A stretch of 64,000 nucleotides of DNA from JBDFMH01 sp047238125 (GTDB lineage Bacteria > Pseudomonadota > Alphaproteobacteria > Sphingomonadales > Sphingomonadaceae): contig NZ_JBDFMH010000001.1 in the NCBI RefSeq assembly GCF_047238125.1, positions 310,001 to 374,000 of the forward strand, written 5' to 3'. Below the pieces are notes generated by a model. The model did no database searches, was not told where the DNA came from, and saw only the letters and a program-made list of their open reading frames with translations. Below are positions 51,129-60,340 of this stretch, piece by piece. The position numbers were made by a program, and so were the translations under genes. Positions within the stretch are counted from its first letter, which is position 1; the number at the start of each line of letters is the position of its first letter.

Positions 51129-51995
51129 GTGGCCCAGCCGCTGAGCTTCCAGAACCTGATCCTCACGCTCCATGATTATTGGAGCGCGCAGGGCTGCGTG
51201 ATCCTCCAGCCTTACGACATGGAAATGGGGGCCGGCACCTTCCATCCCGCCACCACGCTGCGCGCGCTGGGGCCGAAGCCGTGGAAGGCCGCCTATGTCC
51301 AGCCCTCGCGCCGCCCCACTGACGGCCGCTATGGCGAGAATCCCAACCGGCTTGGCCATTATTACCAGTATCAGGTGATCCTGAAGCCCAGCCCGGCCGA
51401 TCTGCAGGATCTCTATCTCGGCTCGCTGGCCCGCATCGGCATCGATTTCACGCGCCACGACATCCGCTTCGTGGAAGATGACTGGGAAAGCCCCACGCTC
51501 GGCGCCTGGGGGCTGGGCTGGGAAGTCTGGTGCGACGGGATGGAAGTCACCCAGTTCACCTATTTCCAGCAGGTCGGCGGCTATGATTGCAAGCCGGTCG
51601 CGGGCGAGCTCACCTACGGGCTCGAACGGCTGGCGATGTACATCCAGGGCGTCGACAACGTCTATGATCTGCGCTTCAACGATGATGGCGTCAGCTATGG
51701 CAACGTCTTCCTCGAAAACGAGCGTCAGTTCAGCGCCTATAATTTCGAGGCGGCCAACACCGATACGCTGTTCCAGCAGTTCCGCATGGCCGCCGACGAG
51801 GCGAAGGCGCTGATCGAGCGCGGCCTGCCGCTGCCCGCCTATGATCAGACGATCAAGGCCAGCCACATCTTCAATACCCTTCAGGCGCGCGGCGTGATCT
51901 CGGTCGCCGAACGCCAGGCCTATATCGGCCGCGTCCGCGATCTGGCGAAAGGCGCCTGCGAAGCCTGGATGACCCACAACGGATGGGTGGCGTGA
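51129..51995 (+). CDS. glyQ: Glycyl-tRNA synthetase alpha subunit
   Basis: A 288-residue class II catalytic subunit. LSFQNLILTLHDYWSAQGCV at the start, MGAGTFHPATTLRALGP (motif 2-like) and AGELTYGLERLAMYIQGVD are diagnostic. It forms an alpha2-beta2 enzyme with GlyS, which begins 5 bp downstream. The length is near the usual 290. Confidence 0.97.
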   Translation: MAQPLSFQNLILTLHDYWSAQGCVILQPYDMEMGAGTFHPATTLRALGPKPWKAAYVQPSRRPTDGRYGENPNRLGHYYQYQVILKPSPADLQDLYLGSLARIGIDFTRHDIRFVEDDWESPTLGAWGLGWEVWCDGMEVTQFTYFQQVGGYDCKPVAGELTYGLERLAMYIQGVDNVYDLRFNDDGVSYGNVFLENERQFSAYNFEAANTDTLFQQFRMAADEAKALIERGLPLPAYDQTIKASHIFNTLQARGVISVAERQAYIGRVRDLAKGACEAWMTHNGWVA

Positions 51996-52000
51996 AGCCG

Positions 52001-54343
52001 ATGACCGATTTCCTCCTCGAACTCCTGTCCGAAGAAATCCCCGCGCGGATGCAGGCAAAGGCCTGTGCCGATCTCGAGCGGCTGTTCGCGGCCGAGATCG
52101 CGAAGGCCGGGCTCGCCGCTGCCGCGATCGAAACCTATGCCACCCCACGCCGGCTGGCGCTGATCGCACGCGGCCTGCCCGCCGCCACCGATCCGGTGTC
52201 AGAGGAGACCAAGGGCCCGCGCGCCTCCGCGCCGCCGCAGGCGCTCGAAGGCTTCCTGCGCAAGACCGGCCTCACCCGTGATCAGCTGGTCGAACGCGAC
52301 GGCGTGTTGTTCGCGGTCGTCGAGCAGCCCGGCCGCGCCACTGCCGATGTGCTCGCCGCCGCGATCCCCGCGATCATCCGCGCCTTCCCCTGGCCGAAAT
52401 CGATGCGCTGGGGCACCGCGTCCGCCAGCACCGCGTCGCTGCGCTGGGTGCGCCCGCTGAAAGGCATCGTCGCGCTGCTGGGCGATAATGTCGTGGCGCT
52501 GGAGATCGACGGCATCGTCAGCGGTGCCGCCACCGTCGGCCACCGCTTCCACCATCCCGATATCGTCACGATCGGCAATGCGGACGATTATGCCGCCAAG
52601 CTGCGCGCCTGCCACGTGATCCTCGATCCGGCCGAGCGCCAGCAGATCATCCGCGACGGCGCCGCCCGCGCCGCCGCCGCCCGCGGCCTGTCGGTCGTGC
52701 CGGACGAGGGGCTGGTCGCCGAGAATGCCGGCCTTACCGAATGGCCGGTGCCGCTGCTCGGCGATTTCGATCCCGCCTTCCTCGAAGTCCCGCGCGAGGT
52801 GATCCAGCTCACCATGCGCACCAACCAGAAATATTTCGCCTGCGTCGATGCCGCCGGCGCGCTTGCCCCGAACTTCATCTGCACCGCCAATATCGATGCG
52901 CAGGACGGCGGTGCCGCGATCGTCGCGGGCAACCAGCGCGTGCTCTCCGCGCGGCTGTCGGACGCGAAATTCTTCTGGGAACAGGATCTCAAGATCCCCC
53001 TCGCAGACCAGGCAAGCAAGCTCTCGCAGATCGTCTTCCACGAAAAGCTCGGTACCGTCGCCGACAAGGTCGATCGCGTCGCGAAGCTGGCCCGCTGGCT
53101 GGTGGAAGAGGGGATCGTGAAATCCTCCTCCGCGCAGCGGCAGACCCTCGCCGACATGGCCGAACAGGCTGCCCGACTCTGCAAGGCCGATCTCGTCACC
53201 GGCATGGTCGGCGAGTTCCCCGAACTGCAAGGCGTGATCGGCGGCTATTACGCCCGCGCCGAAGGCCTGCCGGAAGCCGTCGCCGACGCGATCCGCGACC
53301 ATTACAAGCCGGTCGGCCAGGGCGATGAGGTACCGACCGCGCCGGTGACGGTAGCGGTGTCACTGGCGGACAAGCTGGATACGATTTTCGCATTCTTTGC
53401 GGCCGGTGAGCCGCCGAGCGGTTCTCGTGATCCATTTGCGCTTCGCAGGCAAGCTTTGGCTTCGATCGCGATAATCTTGCGCAATAATGTTAGAGTTGGG
53501 CTGCGATCAGTCTGGCATTCCCTCGGCGTTATGCAGCAGGAAGGCTATGCGTATCGAATGGCCGACGATATTGCCGACCTTGGAGAGCGTCTTGATACAT
53601 ATACAAAAGATTTGAGAAGGCGTCATGCTGGTGAATACGACCGGCTAAATGCGTTGATTGACGAGGCTATATCGGACTTTTTGCTGCGAGTGCCCGAAAT
53701 CAGTTCCGATGCCTTTAATCGGCCAGAACAACAAAGGCGCATTGGTGCAGCGCACCGGAATCACATAGCCAGTCATCTATGGTTCCCCGATTGGAAAGCT
53801 GTGGAGAATGCTGGACAGCTAACGGCATTTTTTGTTGCCGACCGCCTGAAAGTCCAGCAGCGCGAAGCCGGCGTCCGCCACGATCTGATCGATGCCGTGT
53901 TCGCGCTCGGCGGGGAGGACGACCTTGTCCGCCTGCTCGCCCGCGTCCATGCGCTCCAGGCGTTCGTCGCCACCGATGACGGCGCGAACCTGCTCGCCGG
54001 ATACAAGCGCGCCGCCAACATCCTCCGCATCGAGCAGAAGAAGGACGGCACGCAGAACTTTCCTACAGCCCCCCCTCCGGGCTATACTGCGCAGCCCGCG
54101 GAGGCCGCGCTGGTCGCCGCGCTCGATGCGGCCGAGCCGGCCGCTGCCGCCGCGGTCGAGCAGGAGGATTTCGCGCGTGCCATGCAGGCCCTGTCCACCT
54201 TGCGCGCGCCGATCGACGGCTTCTTCGACGATGTCACCGTCAACGATCCCGATCCCGCGATCCGCGCCTATCGGCTGGGCCTGCTCGCGCGGATCCGTGA
54301 TGCCGTCCATCGCGTCGCGGATTTCTCGAAGATCGAGGGCTGA
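52001..54343 (+). CDS. glyS: Glycyl-tRNA synthetase beta subunit with anomalous internal segment
   Basis: A 780-residue protein from the ATG at 52001 (MTDFLLELLSEEIPARMQAK). The usual GlyS blocks are present: KSMRWGTASASTASLRWVRP, TMRTNQKYFACVD, DAKFFWEQDL and, at the C-terminus, DGFFDDVTVNDPDPAIRAYR. Between about 53340 and 53840 (residues about 447-613) the GC content and codon use drop sharply: the 60 bases 53581-53640 are 42% GC by hand count, against 73% for 53941-54000. By comparison with E. coli GlyS (689 aa) about 80 residues are extra here, in frame. GlyS normally carries the HD-like and tRNA-recognition domains; the gene remains open throughout. Confidence 0.95.
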   Translation: MTDFLLELLSEEIPARMQAKACADLERLFAAEIAKAGLAAAAIETYATPRRLALIARGLPAATDPVSEETKGPRASAPPQALEGFLRKTGLTRDQLVERDGVLFAVVEQPGRATADVLAAAIPAIIRAFPWPKSMRWGTASASTASLRWVRPLKGIVALLGDNVVALEIDGIVSGAATVGHRFHHPDIVTIGNADDYAAKLRACHVILDPAERQQIIRDGAARAAAARGLSVVPDEGLVAENAGLTEWPVPLLGDFDPAFLEVPREVIQLTMRTNQKYFACVDAAGALAPNFICTANIDAQDGGAAIVAGNQRVLSARLSDAKFFWEQDLKIPLADQASKLSQIVFHEKLGTVADKVDRVAKLARWLVEEGIVKSSSAQRQTLADMAEQAARLCKADLVTGMVGEFPELQGVIGGYYARAEGLPEAVADAIRDHYKPVGQGDEVPTAPVTVAVSLADKLDTIFAFFAAGEPPSGSRDPFALRRQALASIAIILRNNVRVGLRSVWHSLGVMQQEGYAYRMADDIADLGERLDTYTKDLRRRHAGEYDRLNALIDEAISDFLLRVPEISSDAFNRPEQQRRIGAAHRNHIASHLWFPDWKAVENAGQLTAFFVADRLKVQQREAGVRHDLIDAVFALGGEDDLVRLLARVHALQAFVATDDGANLLAGYKRAANILRIEQKKDGTQNFPTAPPPGYTAQPAEAALVAALDAAEPAAAAAVEQEDFARAMQALSTLRAPIDGFFDDVTVNDPDPAIRAYRLGLLARIRDAVHRVADFSKIEG
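53340..53840. other. Lower-GC segment inside glyS
   Basis: A stretch of about 500 bp within glyS using codons such as ATA, AGA, TTG and CAT that are rare in the surrounding DNA, with GC falling from about 70% to near 45%. The protein it encodes is in frame with the rest of GlyS and includes RSVWHSLGVMQQEGYAYRM and DEAISDFLLRVPEISSDA. No transposase, splice motif or repeat borders it. Confidence 0.75.
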
Positions 54344-54540
54344 TCCGCCGCGCCGCCCGCGCGCTGGACGGTGTGAACTTCGTCCCGAAACGGGATTCTT
54401 CGTGTGTGGCCGGCGCAATGCGCGGCCGACCGCAAGCGTTCGGGCATCCGAGCAACCCCTCTCCCTTTGCCGGAGTTGTGTCACGCGGTGCTGCGGTGCA
54501 ATAGGCGCGCAATCGAGAGACGATCCGGAGCAATTTTCTG

Positions 54541-57228
54541 ATGGCAAGCGCAGCGGTGGCTGAAACGTCCGATCGCTATGTCTACCGCTTCGGCGGCGGC
54601 GTGTCCGATGGCGGCTCCGGTGACAAGAATCTGCTCGGCGGTAAGGGCGCGAACCTGGCGGAGATGGCGTCGATCGGCCTGCCGGTGCCGCCGGGCTTCA
54701 CCATCTCCACCGCGATGTGCGCGCGCTATTATGACGAGGGCCAGGCCTTCCCCGAAAGCCTGCGCGCCGAAGTGGCGGGCGGCATCGCCCATATCGAGGC
54801 AGTGACGGGCAAGGCGTTCGGCGATCCCGCCAACCCGCTGCTCGTCTCGGTCCGCTCGGGCGCGCGCGCCTCGATGCCGGGAATGATGGATACGGTGCTG
54901 AACCTGGGCCTGAACGACGAGACCGTCGCCGGCCTCGCCGCCGTCTCGGGCGATCCGCGCTTCGCGTGGGACAGCTATCGCCGCTTCATCCAAATGTATT
55001 CGGATGTCGTGCTCGAGCTCGATCATGGCGCGTTCGAGGAAGCGCTGGAGATCGCCAAGGAAGACAAGGGCGTCAGCCTCGATACCGAATTGTCCGCCAC
55101 CGACTGGGAAGCGCTGGTCCGCCAGTACAAGGCGATCGTCGAGGAGGAATGGGGCAAGCCCTTCCCGCAGGACGTGCACGAGCAGTTGTGGGGCGCGGTC
55201 GGCGCGGTGTTCGGATCGTGGCAGTCCGAACGCGCCAAGGTCTATCGCCGGCTGAACGGTATCCCCGGCGAATGGGGCACCGCGGTCAACGTGCAGGCGA
55301 TGGTGTTCGGCAATATGGGCGAAACCTCGGCCACCGGCGTCGCCTTCACCCGCGATCCCTCGAAGGGCGATCGCGCTTATTACGGTGAGTATCTGATCAA
55401 CGCGCAGGGCGAGGATGTTGTCGCCGGCATCCGTACGCCCCAATATCTGACGAAGGCCGCGCGTGAGGCCGCCAATGCGAAGCCCGCCTCGATGGAAGAG
55501 GCGATGCCGCAGGTCTATGGAGAGCTCGCCAAGGTGTTCGACCTGCTCGAGACGCATTACCGCGACATGCAGGATATCGAATTCACGGTGGAGCAGGGCA
55601 AGCTCTGGATGCTCCAGACGCGTGCCGGCAAGCGCACCGCGAAGGCCGCGCTGAAGATCGCGGTCGACATGGCGGCAGAAGGGCTGATCACCGAGGCTGA
55701 GGCAGTCGCCCGCGTCGATCCGTCCGCGCTCGATCAGCTGCTGCACCCCACGCTCGATCCCGCCGCCCCGCGCGATGTGATCGCCAAGGGATTGCCGGCC
55801 TCGCCGGGCGCCGCATCGGGCATCGTCGTGTTCGATGCCGATACCGCCGAAAAGCGCGCCGAGATGGGCGACGCCGTCATCCTGGTCCGCACCGAGACCA
55901 GCCCGGAGGATATCCACGGCATGCACGCCGCCCGCGGCATCCTCACCGCACGCGGCGGCATGACCAGCCATGCTGCCGTGGTCGCGCGCGGCATGGGCCG
56001 CCCCTGCGTGTCGGGGGTCGGGACACTGGCGATCGATGCGAAGGCGAAGCGCTTCCGCGTAGGCGGGCGCGAGGTGGGCGAGGGCGATGTCATCACCATC
56101 GATGGCGCGACCGGCGAAGTGATGCTGGGCGAAGTCGCCACGGTGGAGCCCGAGCTGGCCGGCGATTTCGGCACGCTGATGGTCTGGGCGGACAAGGTCC
56201 GCCGGCTGAAGGTGCGCACCAACGCCGAAACCCCCGCCGATTGCCGCACCGCGCGCCAGTTCGGCGCCGAAGGCATTGGTCTCTGCCGTACCGAGCATAT
56301 GTTCTTCGATGCCGCGCGCATCACCGCCGTTCGCCAGATGATCCTGGCGGAGGACGAGAAGGGCCGCCGCGTCGCGCTGGAAAAGCTGCTGCCCGAGCAG
56401 CGCGACGATTTCCGCCAGATCTTTGAGATCATGGCCGGCCTGCCCGTCACCATCCGCCTGCTCGATCCGCCGCTGCACGAATTCCTGCCGCACGAGGAGG
56501 AGGAGTTCGCCGAGGTCGCCAAGGCGACCGGGCTGGGCGTGGAGGCGCTGCGCCGCCGCGCGGCCGAGCTGCACGAATTCAACCCGATGCTCGGCCATCG
56601 TGGCTGCCGGCTGGGCGTCACCTATCCCGAGATCTACGAGATGCAGGCGCGTGCCATCTTCGAGGCCGCGGTCGAAGTGGCGGAGACGAGCGGCGACGCG
56701 CCGATCCCCGAAGTCATGGTCCCGCTGGTTGGCACGCGGCGCGAGCTGGAGCTGATGAAGACCGTGATCGACAAGGCCGCCGAAGCGGTGTTCGCCGACA
56801 AGGGCCGACGCATCGACTATCTGGTCGGCACGATGATCGAACTGCCGCGTGCCGCGCTCAAGGCGCGCGAGATCGCCGAGGTCGGCGAATTCTTCTCGTT
56901 CGGCACCAACGATCTCACGCAGACGACGCTCGGCGTCAGCCGTGACGATGCCAGCCGCTTCCTCACCGCCTATGTCGACAAGGGCATCTACGCCAAGGAT
57001 CCGTTCGTCAGCCTCGACATCGATGGCGTTGGCGAGTTGATCGCGATGGCGGCGGAACGCGGGCGCGCGGGGCGGCCCGATATCAAGCTCGGCATCTGCG
57101 GCGAACATGGTGGCGATCCCGCCTCGATCGCCTTCTGCGAACAGCTCGGCCTCGATTATGTCTCCGCGTCGCCCTATCGCGTGCCGATCGCGCGGCTGGC
57201 TGCAGCGCAGGCGGCGCTGAAAGGCTGA
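54541..57228 (+). CDS. ppdK: Pyruvate, phosphate dikinase
   Basis: An 895-residue protein. N-terminal ATP-grasp domain with NLLGGKGANLAEMASIGLPV and MMDTVLNLGLNDETV; central swivel domain with the phospho-acceptor His in ARGGMTSHAAVVARGMG; C-terminal TIM-barrel PEP/pyruvate domain with FGAEGIGLCRTEHMFF, FSFGTNDLTQTTLGVSRDDA and LGICGEHGGDP. It interconverts pyruvate and PEP using pyrophosphate or phosphate. The length is normal. It is a single gene following glyS. Confidence 0.97.
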   Translation: MASAAVAETSDRYVYRFGGGVSDGGSGDKNLLGGKGANLAEMASIGLPVPPGFTISTAMCARYYDEGQAFPESLRAEVAGGIAHIEAVTGKAFGDPANPLLVSVRSGARASMPGMMDTVLNLGLNDETVAGLAAVSGDPRFAWDSYRRFIQMYSDVVLELDHGAFEEALEIAKEDKGVSLDTELSATDWEALVRQYKAIVEEEWGKPFPQDVHEQLWGAVGAVFGSWQSERAKVYRRLNGIPGEWGTAVNVQAMVFGNMGETSATGVAFTRDPSKGDRAYYGEYLINAQGEDVVAGIRTPQYLTKAAREAANAKPASMEEAMPQVYGELAKVFDLLETHYRDMQDIEFTVEQGKLWMLQTRAGKRTAKAALKIAVDMAAEGLITEAEAVARVDPSALDQLLHPTLDPAAPRDVIAKGLPASPGAASGIVVFDADTAEKRAEMGDAVILVRTETSPEDIHGMHAARGILTARGGMTSHAAVVARGMGRPCVSGVGTLAIDAKAKRFRVGGREVGEGDVITIDGATGEVMLGEVATVEPELAGDFGTLMVWADKVRRLKVRTNAETPADCRTARQFGAEGIGLCRTEHMFFDAARITAVRQMILAEDEKGRRVALEKLLPEQRDDFRQIFEIMAGLPVTIRLLDPPLHEFLPHEEEEFAEVAKATGLGVEALRRRAAELHEFNPMLGHRGCRLGVTYPEIYEMQARAIFEAAVEVAETSGDAPIPEVMVPLVGTRRELELMKTVIDKAAEAVFADKGRRIDYLVGTMIELPRAALKAREIAEVGEFFSFGTNDLTQTTLGVSRDDASRFLTAYVDKGIYAKDPFVSLDIDGVGELIAMAAERGRAGRPDIKLGICGEHGGDPASIAFCEQLGLDYVSASPYRVPIARLAAAQAALKG

Positions 57229-57263
57229 TCCGTGCGTTGACCTGTCTACAAGGAGATAGGCCG

Positions 57264-57743
57264 ATGCACGCGCTGAAGATGATGATGCCGCTCCTGCTGT
57301 TCGGCTGCGGGCAAGGCGAGGGCGCCGAACAGCGCACCGTCACCCAGGCTACGCGCGAAGGCGCATCGGTGTCGCCGATGCCCGAGGGACGCGGAGGCAA
57401 GGCGCGGATCGACAAGGGCGGGGGCACGCTTCCTGCGACCGCGACGTTCGACTATACCGGCGATTGGGCCGCCACCGCGGATCTGTGCGCCGGCGGCCGC
57501 TGGCGCTTCACCCGTGATGGCGTGTCCACCGCCGGCGAAACCAGCTGCACCGGCCGCGCGATCGACGAGAGCGCCGATCGCATCACGCTCGATTACGCCT
57601 GCACCGCCGAAGGGCTCGAAACGCAGGAGCGCTGGACGATCGACCATCTTGCCGACAATCGCATCCGGGTCGTCCGCGCCGAAACCAATGGCAAACCGAT
57701 CGGCGACGTCACTCTGCAAAGCTGTCCGACCGCCGCCGGCTGA
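57264..57743 (+). CDS. Putative lipoprotein of unknown function
   Basis: A 159-residue protein from the ATG at 57264, with AAGGAGA upstream. The signal sequence MHALKMMMPLLLFGCGQGEG ends in a lipobox whose Cys is residue 15. The mature protein has CAGGRWRFTRDG, SCTGRAIDES and a C-terminal SCPTAAG, suggesting a small beta-barrel or sandwich with two disulfides. It is not assigned to a family. It follows ppdK by about 35 bp. Confidence 0.7.
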   Translation: MHALKMMMPLLLFGCGQGEGAEQRTVTQATREGASVSPMPEGRGGKARIDKGGGTLPATATFDYTGDWAATADLCAGGRWRFTRDGVSTAGETSCTGRAIDESADRITLDYACTAEGLETQERWTIDHLADNRIRVVRAETNGKPIGDVTLQSCPTAAG

Positions 57744-57752
57744 CCGCGCTGA

Positions 57753-58241
57753 TCAGTTGAAGAAACGACCGCGATGCTCGTCGTGCCGGCCGGCTTCCAG
57801 CATGTCGGCCTGCTCGCGCCAGCGCTGCCGCTCGATATGGCCGGGCTCCCAGCCCATCCGTCCTTCAAGCGCCGCCTCGTCCTTCGCGCTCAGCGCGCTG
57901 ATGTCGCGATAGCGGTGGATGCCGGCATCGTTCAGCCGCGTCTCGCCCTCGCGCCCGATGCCGTGGATCAGCGACAGATCATCGCGCTTGCCCCGCGCCG
58001 CCGCCGCGATTCCGCCCGCTGCGCCCACGCCCACTGGCGCATGGCGCTCCAGTTCGGCGATGCGCGCATTGGCCGCTTCGATGCGGGCGTCCTTGGCTTC
58101 GCGCAATGCGGCATGCTCGGCCCGCTCGCGCTCATATTCGCGCTTCCAGCGCCGTCCGCCGGATCGTGATGCTAGGCCGAACAGCCAGCCCAGCAGCAGC
58201 ACGAGCAGCAGCACGCCCCATTCGTTCGTCGAAAAGCTCAT
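57753..58241 (-). CDS. Membrane-anchored coiled-coil protein with helix-hairpin-helix-like domain
   Basis: A 162-residue protein. An N-terminal helix (VLLLVLLLGWLFGLASRSGG) anchors it in the membrane, a charged coiled coil (EYERERAEHAALREAKDARI) follows, and the C-terminal half contains LSLIHGIGREGETRLNDAGI, a helix-hairpin-helix-type motif found in the predicted 5' DNA nuclease-like group. It may bind DNA near the membrane. It lies between the ppdK-linked lipoprotein and the Tad genes and is on the same strand as the latter. Confidence 0.7.
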   Translation of the reverse strand: MSFSTNEWGVLLLVLLLGWLFGLASRSGGRRWKREYERERAEHAALREAKDARIEAANARIAELERHAPVGVGAAGGIAAAARGKRDDLSLIHGIGREGETRLNDAGIHRYRDISALSAKDEAALEGRMGWEPGHIERQRWREQADMLEAGRHDEHRGRFFN

Positions 58242-58270
58242 CGTGCATCCCCTGCCGATTACAGGGGTGA

Positions 58271-58293
58271 AACGGGGCGCACCGCACCCCGTT
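58271..58293 (-). terminator. Hairpin behind tadC, possible terminator of the Tad operon
   Basis: AACGGGG (58271-58277) and CCCCGTT (58287-58293) pair around CGCACCGCA. It lies just beyond the tadC stop (58311) on the minus strand; the tail is TTTC only, so termination strength is uncertain. Confidence 0.45.
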
Positions 58294-58310
58294 CCATTAC
58301 GGCTTAGTTC

Positions 58311-59309
58311 CTAGTTCCGGTTGAGGAAGCTGTCGCTGATCGAGCAGGCCGCCGGCCCGAGGATCACGATGAACAGCACCGGCAGGATGAACAGGATCAG
58401 CGGCACGGTCATGATCGCAGGCAGGCGGGCTGCCTTCTCTTCCGCGCGCATCATGCGTTCGTTGCGGAATTCGGCCGAAAGCACGCGCAGCGCCGAAGCC
58501 AGCGGGGTGCCGTACTTCTCGGTCTGGATCATGGTCGTCACGACGCCGCGGACCGAATCCAGGTCGACGCGGTTGGCCAGATTCTCGAACGCAGTCCGGC
58601 GATCGGTCAGGAAGCCGAGCTCGATTGCGGTCAGTGCGAATTCGTCGCCCAGCTCGGGATAGGCCTTGCCCAGTTCCTTGGCGACGCGGTGAAACGCGGC
58701 ATCCACGGTCAGGCCGGCTTCGGCGCAGATCACCAACAGATCCAGCGCGTCGGGCAGACCTTTCCGGATCGCGGCCGAACGCTTCGTGATCTTGTTCTTC
58801 ACGATCGTGTCGGGCGCCTTGTAGCTGCCGATCAACGCAGTCGCGACCAGCCCGAACTGCTTGATCGGGCTCCAGTCCGGCACGACCTTGAACACATAGA
58901 CGGCAAGCGCCGCACCGCCGCCGATCACGATCGGCAGCACCAGCCGACCGAAGATGATCGCGACCGCGGCGTCCTTCGAACGGATGCCGGCCTGCGCCAG
59001 CTTCTTCTGCGCATCCTTCAGCTGCGTATCCTGCAGCACCTTCAGCGATGCCAGGAACGAGCGCATCCGATCGGTCGTCTCGTTGGACTTGGTCAGCTTC
59101 ACACGGCGCTTGGACGTGGAGGCAGTGATGCCGGCTTTCAGCTGTTCGCGACGCTCGTTCAGCGCCTTCACGCGCTTCGCCATCGGGTCGCGCACCGTTG
59201 TCGCCGCATAGATGGCGACAAGCAGCGCGAAGGTGGCGACGGCCGTCATCATCGTCGCGACGAAGAAGACGTCGACTCCCATCAGGGTCGGGCCGGCTGC
59301 GGTTTCCAT
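58311..59309 (-). CDS. tadC: Tad pilus inner-membrane platform protein TadC
   Basis: A 332-residue T2SF-domain protein. N-terminal helices precede two GspF/TadB-type blocks, with RKGLPDALDLLVICAEAGLT, LGDEFALTAIELGFLTDRRT and the C-terminal ILFILPVLFIVILGPAAC. It pairs with TadB as the inner-membrane core of the Tad/Flp pilus machine. Its start is about 20 bp after the tadB stop. Confidence 0.93.
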   Translation of the reverse strand: METAAGPTLMGVDVFFVATMMTAVATFALLVAIYAATTVRDPMAKRVKALNERREQLKAGITASTSKRRVKLTKSNETTDRMRSFLASLKVLQDTQLKDAQKKLAQAGIRSKDAAVAIIFGRLVLPIVIGGGAALAVYVFKVVPDWSPIKQFGLVATALIGSYKAPDTIVKNKITKRSAAIRKGLPDALDLLVICAEAGLTVDAAFHRVAKELGKAYPELGDEFALTAIELGFLTDRRTAFENLANRVDLDSVRGVVTTMIQTEKYGTPLASALRVLSAEFRNERMMRAEEKAARLPAIMTVPLILFILPVLFIVILGPAACSISDSFLNRN

Positions 59310-59328
59310 GTTGCTGTCCCGCCCTCGC

Positions 59329-60294
59329 TCAGATCTCGAAGTTGATCATCTGTTTCATGATGTACGCACCGATCGCCATCCAGATCAGCCCGCCACCACC
59401 GGCAATCATCAGCCGCTCGTCGCTGAAGAACTTGCCCATATAATCATAGTTGATGTAGCAGATCATGCCGAACACGGTGAAGGGCAGCGCGCCGATGATG
59501 TAGGCGGATGCCTTCGATTCCGAAGACATCGCCTTGATCTTCAGCTTCATCTGGCTGCGCTTGCGAAGCACTTCCGCAAGGTTTGAAAGCGTCTCGGCAA
59601 GGTTGCCGCCCGTCTCGCGCTGGATCGCCAGGGTGATCGTGAAGAACTGGAATTCGGGCGTTCCCAGCCGGTCTGCGGTTTCCTGCAGCGCGGCATCCAT
59701 GGTGCGGCCGATCTTCATCTTGTCGGCGACCGCGCGGAATTCGATGCCGACCGGGCCGGGCACTTCCTGGCCGACCACGCCCAGCGTCTCCGAAATCGGC
59801 AGGCCGGAGCGCAGGCCACGTACCAGCAATTCGATCGCGTCGGGGAATTTCGCGGTGAACTTGCCGACCCGCTTCTTGATCGCCATCCCGACGATCATGT
59901 GCGGCAGGCCCAGCCCCACGAACAGCCCCAGGAGCAGCGCCAGCATCAGCGGCAGCCCCTTCAGCCAAGCAGCCAGACCGACGATCGCGAGCAGGCCCAG
60001 CGAGATGACGGCATATTTGCCGAGCGTCCAGTTCTTGCCGGTCATCTCCAGCCGCTTCCGCAGGATCGCCGGGTTCGGGATCAGCTTGGTGAAATAGCTG
60101 TCGAGCCTGGTGTCGCGCTGCGCCAGGATTTTGCGCATCTGCGCGGCGACCACGGCTTCGCCGGTGCCGGTGTGGCGCGCCTTGACGGCGTCGAGCCGGC
60201 GCGTCCTCGCCTTGCCCGTGGACGGGCCGGAGAAGGCGGCCACCGCCAGCAGCACCATCGCCGCCAGCCCGCCAATGAAGAGGATCAAGGTCAT
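59329..60294 (-). CDS. tadB: Tad pilus inner-membrane platform protein TadB
   Basis: A 321-residue T2SF-domain protein. FPDAIELLVRGLRSGLPISE, the ITLAIQRETGGNLAETLSNL pattern and membrane helices at both ends are diagnostic. It is the partner of TadC. Upstream on the same strand lies cpaE with a 46-bp gap, where cpaF is normally found; none is present. Confidence 0.93.
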   Translation of the reverse strand: MTLILFIGGLAAMVLLAVAAFSGPSTGKARTRRLDAVKARHTGTGEAVVAAQMRKILAQRDTRLDSYFTKLIPNPAILRKRLEMTGKNWTLGKYAVISLGLLAIVGLAAWLKGLPLMLALLLGLFVGLGLPHMIVGMAIKKRVGKFTAKFPDAIELLVRGLRSGLPISETLGVVGQEVPGPVGIEFRAVADKMKIGRTMDAALQETADRLGTPEFQFFTITLAIQRETGGNLAETLSNLAEVLRKRSQMKLKIKAMSSESKASAYIIGALPFTVFGMICYINYDYMGKFFSDERLMIAGGGGLIWMAIGAYIMKQMINFEI

Positions 60295-60340
60295 TCGACT
60301 GCGCCTCTCGTCACGCCAGTTCGGGCCACCGCAGCACGGA

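Noticed and set aside
53340..53840. Intein or intron in glyS
   Set aside because: No N-terminal Cys/Ser splice motif, no terminal His-Asn, too short, and the frame and GlyS homology continue through it.
54344..54540. Small gene or RNA between glyS and ppdK
   Set aside because: Short frames on both strands only, with no start signal; it probably holds the ppdK promoter.
54481..57108. 875-residue open frame antisense to ppdK
   Set aside because: Same artefact: low-complexity composition, no ribosome-binding site, opposite a certain gene.
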